Source: DAOTXK01 sp034435395
Lineage (GTDB): Bacteria; Chloroflexota; Anaerolineae; Aggregatilineales; Ch27
Length of the DNA: 7,964 nt
Reading direction: 5' to 3'
Assembly (NCBI GenBank): GCA_034435395.1
Contig: DAOTXK010000059.1
Coordinates: 1-7,964, forward strand
In this document: positions 1-5,025 of the stretch, piece after piece
How the letters are laid out: every line of letters begins with the position of its first letter
Position numbering within the stretch: position 1 is the stretch's first letter
The notes under the pieces: model-generated
Databases searched by the model: none
Told to the model about the DNA's origin: nothing
The model's input: the letters and a program-made list of their open reading frames with translations, nothing else
Made by a program: the position numbers and the translations under genes

Positions 1-323
1 ACCCCGGGCACGGCCTCGGCCAGAGCAAACAGGGCTGACGCCGCCAGGACCTGCATCGGCTCGGCATCAACCGCCGGCATCGGCAGCCGCTCCTCCACCG
101 GGAAATACTGGATCACCCGGAAGTTCGAGGCCAGGTTCAGCCGCATGTCGCCCCGCCGCACCAGGCTCTCGACGGCGTCGAACAGCATGATCTCATCGCT
201 GGCCAGCAGGTTGCCGCTGTAGGTGAACCAGTAGACCCCGGCCAGCAAAACGCCCAGGCAAACCATGATGATGGCATTACGGCAGGTCAGGAGAGGTTCA
301 GGCGAAGGTCCAGGCGTGGGCAT
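1..323 (-). CDS. N-terminal part of a membrane protein, probably glycosyltransferase family 39 (3' end off window)
   Basis: About 107 residues are visible before the window edge. After a short Pro-rich N-terminus (MPTPGPSPEPLL) comes a hydrophobic segment at about residues 18-36 (AIIMVCLGVLLAGVYWF). A soluble stretch follows with TYSGN, DEIMLFD, ESLVRRGDMRLN and VDAEPMQ, and a second hydrophobic segment begins at about residue 87. This order, a TM helix, then a 'DE..LFD..ESL..RGD' extracytoplasmic loop, then 'EP.Q.L.A..L..LAE..PG', resembles from memory the N-termini of Chloroflexota GT39/PMT-type glycosyltransferases. Those transfer sugars from lipid-linked donors on the outer face of the membrane. 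The catalytic region is not in the window, so the family call is inference. ATG at 323 is chosen. A GTG two codons upstream (329-327) has better spacing from a GGAAG ribosome binding site and is an alternative. The gene probably has its own promoter (-10 at 365-370). Confidence 0.55.
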   Translation of the reverse strand, partial: MPTPGPSPEPLLTCRNAIIMVCLGVLLAGVYWFTYSGNLLASDEIMLFDAVESLVRRGDMRLNLASNFRVIQYFPVEERLPMPAVDAEPMQVLAASALFALAEAVPG

Positions 324-364
324 GTACACGTGCTCGCTTCCGGGCGGAGGACACACCAGCAGCT

Positions 365-370
365 ATTGTA
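365..370 (-). promoter_or_regulatory. Candidate -10 box for the glycosyltransferase-like gene
   Basis: Minus-strand TACAAT (one mismatch from TATAAT) lies about 42 nt upstream of the ATG at 323, downstream of a hairpin that could end the previous transcript. No good -35 is found at 16-18 bp; the best is GTGTTT at a 16-bp spacing. This is a sequence match only. Confidence 0.3.
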
Positions 371-392
371 CCCGGACCAGTCAGGAAAACAC

Positions 393-433
393 GGATTCCG
401 CGAGGAAAGATGACACATGTCCCCACGGAATCC
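393..433 (-). terminator. Terminator-like hairpin after the PadR/small-protein operon
   Basis: There is a perfect 8-bp inverted repeat, GGATTCCG (393-400) and CGGAATCC (426-433), with a 25-nt loop. On the minus strand it is followed within two bases by TTTT. It begins about 50 nt after the stop of the 95-aa gene and ends before the -10 candidate of the next gene, which fits a transcript end. The long loop and short T-run make it weak as an intrinsic terminator. Confidence 0.35.
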
Positions 434-484
434 ATGACTCGTTGTGTTGCTGTCGCGCGAATAATGGAGCGCTTGGTGGAAAAC

Positions 485-772
485 TCAAGCCTCGCCTTCC
501 GGCTCGCCGCCGTAGAATTCGCCGTACATATCCTCAAACCAGTCCAGCATGTCGCGCGCCCACTGACGGCCCATCCTCCCCCGGCGGAACATCATCGGCC
601 CAAACGGCATCATCCGCCCGAACCGCTTTCTGTGTTCCCGGGGATGATGGCTGTGGCGCGGCCAGCACCCTTTCCAGTCCGGATCGGCATAGGCTTCGGC
701 TCGGATGCTGCCATCCTCCCCCTGCACCACGCGCCAGCTAAACAACACCTTTTCCTGGCCGCCCTCACTCAT
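485..772 (-). CDS. Small Met/His/Arg/Trp-rich protein of unknown function, coupled to PadR regulator
   Basis: This 95-residue protein is not recognised. Its start is firm: the ATG at 772 overlaps the PadR stop by 8 nt (ATGAGTGA), and GAGGAGGGG sits about 8 nt upstream inside the PadR coding end, so translation is very likely coupled. The N-terminus (about 7-30: EKVLFSWRVVQGEDGSIRAE) has a beta-hairpin look. The middle (33-71) is strongly basic with WPRHSHHPREHRKR, then Met/Phe/Gly/Arg-rich FGRMMPFGPMMFRRGRMGR. The end (about 68-86) could form an amphipathic helix with WARDMLDWFEDMY, followed by an acidic tail. There are eight Met, four His (40, 42, 43, 47) and one Cys (36). There is no signal peptide or membrane helix. 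As the second gene of a PadR operon it may be the regulator's partner, a ligand-binding or metal-binding protein, or a nucleic-acid binder; the sequence does not decide. Confidence 0.75.
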   Translation of the reverse strand: MSEGGQEKVLFSWRVVQGEDGSIRAEAYADPDWKGCWPRHSHHPREHRKRFGRMMPFGPMMFRRGRMGRQWARDMLDWFEDMYGEFYGGEPEGEA

Positions 773-1337
773 CCTCAAACCCCTCCTCTTCGCGTTCAAT
801 CTCCAACTCATCGAGCACGTCTTTGAGCACTTCAATCGCTTCGCGCAGCTTGGGACGCATGACGGCCTTGAGCCGCGCCAGTTCTTCCTGCCCGGCAGCC
901 GTGATGTGGTAGCGCCGCCGGGTCCGTCTGTCCGGGTCATCCCACTCGCTCACCACGAAGCCCTGCGACTCCATCTCGCTCAGCAAGGGGTACACCGCCG
1001 CCGGATTGGCCAGCCCCTGGGCCGCTGTGCGCTCGGCCAGGGTGGTGATGATCTCGTGTCCGTAGCGGGGAGACAGGCTCAACAAATGCAGCGTATACAG
1101 CGGCAACAGACCACCGCTCTTGCTGAGCCAGGCGCTGACAAAGGGGTTGAACAACACGTCGCCCATATGCCAGGGCCTGAACCGCCGGGCCTTAAACAAC
1201 CAGTGCTTGCTGGGTGGCGCTCCCATGAACTTCGCGAAGTACTCCCGCCACTCGTGCGGGTCGGGGGGAAGCGCCCCGTCCGCGCAAGACCCCACCCACT
1301 CCGCCCAGAAATTCCGTCGGCGTTTGTGTCGACTCAC
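765..1337 (-). CDS. PadR-family winged-helix transcriptional regulator with Trp-rich N-terminal extension
   Basis: This 190-residue protein has a clear PadR winged helix at about residues 76-150. LLPLYTLHLLSLSPRYGHEI is helix 1-2, AAVYPLLSEMESQGFV is the recognition helix, and DRRTRRRYHITAAGQEEL is the wing. An acidic C-terminal helix (about 152-186) is the usual dimerisation arm. PadR proteins are typically local, often self-acting repressors. The GTG at 1337 is chosen because TGGAG lies 7 nt upstream. An in-frame TTG at 1370 extends the frame by 11 codons but would lie within a few bases of the predicted transcription start and has no ribosome site. Even from the GTG, about 75 residues precede the winged helix, whereas it usually begins near the N-terminus. 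This extension contains six Trp and basic patches (RHKRRR, KARRFR) and is unexplained. The gene overlaps the 95-aa gene downstream. Its promoter carries an AT-rich inverted repeat that could be its own operator. Confidence 0.9.
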   Translation of the reverse strand: MSRHKRRRNFWAEWVGSCADGALPPDPHEWREYFAKFMGAPPSKHWLFKARRFRPWHMGDVLFNPFVSAWLSKSGGLLPLYTLHLLSLSPRYGHEIITTLAERTAAQGLANPAAVYPLLSEMESQGFVVSEWDDPDRRTRRRYHITAAGQEELARLKAVMRPKLREAIEVLKDVLDELEIEREEEGFEDE

Positions 1338-1358
1338 ATTTGGGCTCCATTCCAATCT

Positions 1359-1386
1359 TATTGAATTCAACTATATTGAAAATATA
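1359..1386. promoter_or_regulatory. Candidate PadR autoregulatory operator
   Basis: An AT-rich island lies in otherwise GC-rich DNA. It holds a perfect inverted repeat TATATT-GAA-AATATA (1372-1386), an adjacent 10-bp palindrome TTGAATTCAA (1361-1370), and a direct repeat TATTGAA at 1359-1365 and 1374-1380, 15 bp apart. The inverted repeat overlaps the -10 box and predicted start of the padR-like gene. PadR regulators are known to bind AT-rich inverted repeats in their own promoters. Binding here is inference. Confidence 0.45.
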
Positions 1387-1409
1387 CAGGGAGAATGCCG
1401 GGCAGTCAA
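1381..1409 (-). promoter_or_regulatory. Sigma70-type promoter of the PadR operon
   Basis: On the minus strand, TTGACT (1409-1404) and TATATT (1386-1381) are separated by exactly 17 bp. The expected start is near 1374, giving a leader of about 37 nt to the GTG at 1337. Five of six bases match consensus at -35 and the -10 is also close to consensus. The spacing is ideal and the site lies in the right place. Confidence 0.65.
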
Positions 1410-1435
1410 GTGCTCTCACGTCAGAAAATCATCAG

Positions 1436-1468
1436 AAAACCCCTCGGCGCGTCCTCCAGCGGGGTTTT
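1436..1468 (-). terminator. Terminator-like hairpin after the cation transporter gene
   Basis: There is a perfect inverted repeat AAAACCCC (1436-1443) and GGGGTTTT (1461-1468) around a 17-nt loop. Read on the minus strand, it starts about 93 nt beyond the transporter stop and ends in TTTT; further T-rich sequence (GATTTTC) follows. It lies just before the -35 of the PadR promoter, so it would insulate the two units. It is symmetrical and could act on either strand. The loop is long, so efficiency is uncertain. Confidence 0.45.
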
Positions 1469-1517
1469 GCCGGAAAGAGCACCGGGCGGATCGGGCCATC
1501 GTCCGGCTTTGTGAACG

Positions 1518-1550
1518 CGGCTTGAGCACGGCTTAAGCGCGGCTTAAGCA
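1518..1550. repeat. Three tandem 11-bp repeats with GCTTAAGC palindromes
   Basis: Consecutive 11-bp units read CGGCTTGAGCA, CGGCTTAAGCG and CGGCTTAAGCA, followed by CGG. The second and third contain the perfect palindrome GCTTAAGC; the first has one change. The array ends 11 bp before the transporter stop at 1562. The period is close to one DNA helical turn. The role is unknown. Confidence 0.7.
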
Positions 1551-1561
1551 CGGAAGGAAAG

Positions 1562-2962
1562 TTATTCGCGGGCCAGCGCCTGAGGCTCCAGGTGAATGGT
1601 CACCCGCTGCAAAAGCGGCAGCGCCGACCGGAGATGCATTTCCGTGCGTTCCGCCAGGAAATGCGCCTCCTCAACCGTCATATCCTGGTCCAGCCCGCCG
1701 TGCATGGAGAGCGCATAACCATGCGCTTCCGTGCGGATGAAGGCATCGTGCCAGCACACATCCGGGTACAGGTCCACGGCCAGGTTCAGCGCCTTGGTCA
1801 GGATTTCTTCAGCGCGCTGACTCTGGGCCAGTGGAACAGGGCCGCGTGTGGCCGGTTCGATGTGCGTGGTGACTCCGGCCAGGCCGGGCAGAGTCGCTTT
1901 CACCTGCTCCTCAAGCGCAGTCACCACATAATGGGCATCCTCCAGCATCTGGTCCGGCGGAACTTCGACGTGCATCTCCAGGACCGAGCCTTCGGGCGTA
2001 TCGAACAACGCCACTTCGTGAATGGCCAGGCCGAGCGCATCGGCCTCGGCGCGGGCGATCAGCCGGTAATCGGGCGGCAGGGCGTGGTGGGGCATGCAGT
2101 GGACTTCCACTTCGGCAATGCCATCGAACTCGTCGCGCAGACGTTGGGTGACCGCCGTAGTGATGGCCTGGGCATGGTCAGCGGTCACGGCCGGATCAAC
2201 TTTGACATCAACATCCAGCAGCATGGCATTGACAGGCCCCCGGCTACGGACCCTGTCCACCGCGATCACGCCGGGCGTCTGCCGGATCACACGCTCCACC
2301 ATCCCCGGATCGAGCGGCGCAGTATCTACCAGCACCCGCCCCGTCTGCCAGAGCACACCCCAGCCGGCCCGCGCAATCAGCACGACCACGATCACCGCCG
2401 CCACAATGTCCGCCCAGGCCCACCCCACCGCGACCGCCGCCAGGCTGATCAAAACCGAGAGGGATACCAGAACATCCGCGCCCGTGTTGGCCGAATCCGC
2501 CAACAGAATCTCCGACTGCAACCGTTTCCCTTCCCGGCGTTCATAACGACTGACTGCGATGTTCACGCCGATGGTGAAGATCATCACGGCGAAATTCAGC
2601 GGGGTGACGGTCGGTGCCCCGCCGCTCCGCAGCCGCTCGACCGCCTGCCCCACGATTTCCCAGGCCGTCACCAGCAACAGGCCGCCCACGGCCATGGCCG
2701 CTATGGTCTCAAAACGCCGGTGACCATATGGATGATCGTCGTCGGGCGGGCGGGCGGCGACCGCGTTCCCCAGCAAACCGATCACATTGGAGGATGCATC
2801 CAGCGAGGAGTGAAAGCCATCGGCCACCATCGCCAGTGTCCCCGTCAGGAGGCCAACGAGCAGCTTACCCGTCGCCACAGCTAAATTGGCCGCCAGGGTA
2901 ATCCATAACACCCGCCTGATCTGGCGGCGCGACTGGGCCTCGGTTTCCATTCGTTTCACCAT
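1562..2962 (-). CDS. Cation diffusion facilitator (CDF) metal transporter with extended C-terminus
   Basis: This 466-residue member of the CDF family exports divalent metals (Zn, Fe, Co, Ni or Mn) from the cytoplasm in exchange for protons. About six TM helices span residues 17-200. The first metal-site half is ADGFHSSLDAS (H51, D55), and the conserved loop is HPYGHRRFE (77-85). The second half is LADSANTGADVLVS, where D163 is kept but N159 sits at the usual His/Asp position, so metal choice cannot be read directly. Residues about 215-291 form the standard cytoplasmic dimerisation domain ending VEVHCMP. Usual CDFs stop near 300 residues. Here two further segments (about 298-370 and 380-460) end HIEP and HLEP and look like repeats of that domain. 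The ATG at 2962 has AGGGGCGGGA just upstream; M5 is a weaker alternative. The gene is preceded by a 140-nt gap and is followed by a hairpin. No clear promoter was found. Confidence 0.93.
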   Translation of the reverse strand: MVKRMETEAQSRRQIRRVLWITLAANLAVATGKLLVGLLTGTLAMVADGFHSSLDASSNVIGLLGNAVAARPPDDDHPYGHRRFETIAAMAVGGLLLVTAWEIVGQAVERLRSGGAPTVTPLNFAVMIFTIGVNIAVSRYERREGKRLQSEILLADSANTGADVLVSLSVLISLAAVAVGWAWADIVAAVIVVVLIARAGWGVLWQTGRVLVDTAPLDPGMVERVIRQTPGVIAVDRVRSRGPVNAMLLDVDVKVDPAVTADHAQAITTAVTQRLRDEFDGIAEVEVHCMPHHALPPDYRLIARAEADALGLAIHEVALFDTPEGSVLEMHVEVPPDQMLEDAHYVVTALEEQVKATLPGLAGVTTHIEPATRGPVPLAQSQRAEEILTKALNLAVDLYPDVCWHDAFIRTEAHGYALSMHGGLDQDMTVEEAHFLAERTEMHLRSALPLLQRVTIHLEPQALARE

Positions 2963-3020
2963 ATTCCCGCCCCTGTCGGATAACCCGGGCCGGAAATGTC
3001 TGCCACTTTACACCAATAAC

Positions 3021-3040
3021 CTGCCACCTACCAGTGACAG
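3021..3040. repeat. Imperfect 20-bp inverted repeat upstream of the CDF gene
   Basis: The arms CTGCCAC and GTGACAG are separated by six bases, with one mismatched pair. It lies about 60-80 bp before the transporter ATG. It could be an operator, as metal exporters are often metal-regulated, but it matches no consensus I can name. Confidence 0.25.
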
Positions 3041-3073
3041 TTGGCCGTCTCCGGGCGCGAATGATCAAATCAT

Positions 3074-3098
3074 GCGGATACGGGGTCGGAGCATCCGC
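3074..3098 (-). other. Small inverted repeat downstream of the CcmC-like gene
   Basis: GCGGAT and ATCCGC (6-bp arms, 13-nt loop) lie just after the stop at 3103. No T-run follows, so it is a poor intrinsic terminator and could only help stabilise the mRNA end or mark a Rho-dependent end. Confidence 0.2.
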
Positions 3099-3102
3099 GC
3101 CG

Positions 3103-3753
3103 TCAGGCATCCTGGTGACGCCGCAGGCGCGCCAGCTGGAATCCGGCCAGCAGCAGCAAGAGGGTCATGGAGATGAAGGACAACTGAATGCGCAGCGACT
3201 CGGCGTCACGGATAGGCGCTGGCGGATGCAAAACGCGCTCAGTGACACCCAGCAACAAGACCATCACCAGCACGACCGCGATGTTGGCGGCGCTCCCTAT
3301 CGCGGGTCGCGCATCCAGGACCTGAAATGCCTGCGCCAACAGGGATATGCCCATCACCTGAAAAGCCATCTGGAAGCGCGGCTCCAACAGAAAAGTCAGG
3401 TTCCAGGAGTTGTTCGCCCAGGTGGCGTTCGCGGCCAGAATGCTGACGGGGATATACAGCGCCCACCATAACAAGGCGACCCGACCCAGGGCGCGGCTGA
3501 CCCGGTGAAGTCGGTCGCGGCGAAGGGCCAGGGCCAGTCCCGCGGTCGCCGCGGCGACAAACCAGCTCAGCATGCTCGCCCAAACCAGCGCCCCGTGAAA
3601 ATACACCAGCCGCGCGTTTGGCCCGCCCAAGGTACGTTCTTCCGGCGCGGTGATGGCCACCAGCGCCACCAACAGCAGCAACCCGCCAACGCTGGGCCAG
3701 ATCAGGCGATAATCCAGCAGCGCGCGCGGAGAAAGACCTCTGATCGTCGGCAA
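3103..3753 (-). CDS. Multi-pass membrane protein, divergent CcmC/CcsA-like (cytochrome c assembly family)
   Basis: This 216-residue protein has six or so TM helices (about 18-36, 50-76, 91-109, 127-146, 154-170 and 188-207). It is not a textbook match, but the layout follows CcmC, which handles heme in cytochrome c maturation. ARLVYFHGALVW (48-58) matches the 'YiHvPsAW' helix, and TERVLHPPAPI (171-181) matches the 'tLHqpati' segment. H53 and H176 are 123 residues apart, close to the axial heme histidines of E. coli CcmC (His60 and His184, from memory). The WWD signature (WGxWWxWDxR) between them is degraded to TWANNSW..LLEPR, keeping W112, W117, E124 and R126. The start is TTG at 3753, preceded by AAGGCGAG and 16 nt after the TPR gene stop, so the two are probably co-transcribed. 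The alternative is an unrelated uncharacterised membrane family. Confidence 0.6.
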   Translation of the reverse strand: MPTIRGLSPRALLDYRLIWPSVGGLLLLVALVAITAPEERTLGGPNARLVYFHGALVWASMLSWFVAAATAGLALALRRDRLHRVSRALGRVALLWWALYIPVSILAANATWANNSWNLTFLLEPRFQMAFQVMGISLLAQAFQVLDARPAIGSAANIAVVLVMVLLLGVTERVLHPPAPIRDAESLRIQLSFISMTLLLLLAGFQLARLRRHQDA

Positions 3754-3769
3754 GGAAACTCGCCTTTTT

Positions 3770-4759
3770 TCACAGCGCGAAGCGGGAGAAAACCAGGATG
3801 CCCATCACGACCAGCGACAGGACCAGCCCGGCGCTCACTGCCGCCAACCCGATCAACAGCGGGCGCGGATACAGCGGCCCCTGCCCCGGCAGATGGGTGG
3901 CCTCGATTCCGGCGGGGATGTAATCCAGAAAGCTGATCAACTCGTTGGCGTCCTGGTACTCGCCGACCGACTCAAAATCGCCAAACGGGCTGGCGCTGCT
4001 GAACCCGGCTTCCCCGGCATCGATATCGCCAAAGGGGTCCTCTCCATCGGCAAATGCCGCATCGCTGCTGCTTTCGTCATAGGAGGCGTCAAACACGCTG
4101 GCTTGCGGCAGAGCAAACGGGTCAAACGAATCGCCCGCAGGAGCCTCATAGCCCGGACTGGCCATGTCCGAATACGGGGGCGCTACCTCATCTTCATCTT
4201 CCAGGACCACCGTGAAGGGATCGGAAGAAATGGCCTCTCCTTGGAAAGGCCCACTTTCAAAACCAAACGGGTCGCTGCCGCCCAGCTCCCTTTGTGGTTC
4301 GGCAGCTGGACTGCCTCCCAGATTCAGGCCATCCACCCAGGCATCATACTCATCCGGTGACGGCAGATCGACCTGTTGGCCACTCCCATGAAACGCCGGG
4401 ACGTATCCCCCAGGCGGGGCGGCGGCCTCGCCAAAAGGGCTTGCCGGGGCGGATGATGGAGGGAGATCAGAAGGGGGCGCAGGCGACGCTGGCGGTGGTG
4501 GCTGTTTCGCCATCTGACGTTTGATTGCCTCCAACCCCCTCAGCGCGCGGCTGTTTTTCGGATTGATGGCGATAACATTCTCCAGGCAGATCTGCTGGCT
4601 CTCCAGGGTATCCACCGTCGCGCTCAGCCACAGCCAGGCCTCTTCATTCCGTTGATCCAGCTCCGTCGCACGGGTGAGGAGCTTGCGGGCTTCCTCTTTA
4701 CGACCTGCCTTCAGGGCCGTCACACCTTCCCGAACCAGTCCCTCGATATTGGAAGTCAT
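3770..4759 (-). CDS. Tail-anchored TPR protein with acidic DPF-repeat linker
   Basis: This 329-residue protein has three parts. Residues 1-83 form about two tetratricopeptide repeats: 'G...LKAGRKEEARKLLTRATELDQRNEEAWLWLS' and 'ESQQICLENVIAINPKNSRALRGLE'. This type, as I recall, is common at the N-terminus of Chloroflexota proteins. Residues 84-290 are low-complexity: a Pro/Ala-rich stretch (86-120), then an acidic Asp/Ser/Phe/Gly region with DPF at 163, 180, 213 and 241 and PF variants at 108, 171 and 258. A single TM helix at about 300-324 is followed only by SRFAL, so the protein should be tail-anchored with the TPRs in the cytoplasm. There is no signal peptide. TPRs bind partner proteins, but the partner is unknown. 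The CcmC-like membrane gene follows after 16 nt and is the obvious candidate. The ATG at 4759 follows GGGAGGGGCAAGG. A 266-nt gap precedes the gene, so it likely starts a unit. Confidence 0.85.
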   Translation of the reverse strand: MTSNIEGLVREGVTALKAGRKEEARKLLTRATELDQRNEEAWLWLSATVDTLESQQICLENVIAINPKNSRALRGLEAIKRQMAKQPPPPASPAPPSDLPPSSAPASPFGEAAAPPGGYVPAFHGSGQQVDLPSPDEYDAWVDGLNLGGSPAAEPQRELGGSDPFGFESGPFQGEAISSDPFTVVLEDEDEVAPPYSDMASPGYEAPAGDSFDPFALPQASVFDASYDESSSDAAFADGEDPFGDIDAGEAGFSSASPFGDFESVGEYQDANELISFLDYIPAGIEATHLPGQGPLYPRPLLIGLAAVSAGLVLSLVVMGILVFSRFAL

Positions 4760-4801
4760 CCTTGCCCCTCCCGTGACCGCTCGCCTACACCTTCTACCGT
4801 T

Positions 4802-4813
4802 ATGATACCATAG
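4802..4813 (-). promoter_or_regulatory. Weak candidate -10 region for the TPR gene
   Basis: The minus-strand AT-rich patch TATGGTATCATA (which includes TATCAT) lies 43-54 nt upstream of the TPR gene ATG in GC-rich DNA. It is nearly palindromic. No convincing -35 is seen at 16-18 bp, so this is only a location where a promoter would be expected. Confidence 0.22.
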
Positions 4814-4815
4814 AC

Positions 4816-4945
4816 GCCCGTCGGTGGGCTACGGGCTGGCCGCCTGGCAACCAGGTCCGGCCCCTGTCGCCGGGCGGACGATCTGCCTGCCAGGGATCAC
4901 ATTTCTGGGACAGCAGCATACAGCGATAGCGCCTCACAAGTGAGG
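4816..4945. repeat. Cluster of inverted repeats between the M42 operon and the TPR gene
   Basis: Several perfect short inverted repeats follow one another: GCCCGT/ACGGGC (4816-4821 with 4831-4836), CCTGG/CCAGG around a 3-base loop (4843-4855), and CCTCAC/GTGAGG around AA (4932-4945). Between the last two, a longer imperfect pairing joins CTGC..CCAG with CTGG..GCAG (about 4883-4916). The spacing suggests a structured leader or small RNA, or merely GC-rich chance pairing. No known riboswitch is recognised. Confidence 0.35.
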
Positions 4946-4980
4946 GGAACATGACGCGGATGCTCTGGCCGGCGCCTCCG

Positions 4981-5025
4981 AAAAGCCCTGCCATCTTCTG
5001 GGGCTGTCGCCGCTGCGGCGCGGCG
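4981..5025 (-). terminator. Likely terminator of the M42 peptidase operon
   Basis: Immediately after the last peptidase stop, the minus strand can form CGCCGC-N6-GCGGCG (5025-5008). A second hairpin, AGCCC...GGGCT (5005-4984), runs directly into TTTT (4984-4981). The second has a GC-rich 5-bp stem, a loop of about 12 nt and a short T-run, as expected of a modest intrinsic terminator. Confidence 0.5.

Noticed and set aside
298..537. 79-codon minus-strand frame between the small protein and the glycosyltransferase-like gene
   Set aside because: It overlaps both neighbours out of frame, runs through the hairpin and promoter candidate, and has no recognisable features.
705..1364. Plus-strand open frame opposite the PadR gene
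   Set aside because: The PadR winged helix, promoter and ribosome site all support the minus strand.
1338..1370. Upstream TTG start for the PadR gene
   Set aside because: It would lie within a few bases of the predicted transcription start and has no ribosome site. The GTG at 1337 has TGGAG at 7 nt.
1592..2884. Long plus-strand open frame (430 codons) opposite the CDF gene
   Set aside because: Its product is Arg/His/Gln-rich with no domain, and the minus strand encodes a clear CDF protein in the same place. It is a GC-rich antisense shadow.
2865..3110. 81-codon minus-strand frame that starts at the CcmC-like stop
   Set aside because: It runs about 100 nt out of frame into the CDF coding start and has no features; the overlap is too large for a plausible gene.
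3770..4759. DPF repeats as eukaryotic adaptor-binding motifs
   Set aside because: DPF docking is known for endocytic adaptors in eukaryotes. All surrounding genes are bacterial, so the resemblance is only in the short string.
4800..4994. 64-codon minus-strand frame in the M42-TPR gap
   Set aside because: It starts within the terminator-like hairpin, lacks a well-placed ribosome site and has an unremarkable basic composition.
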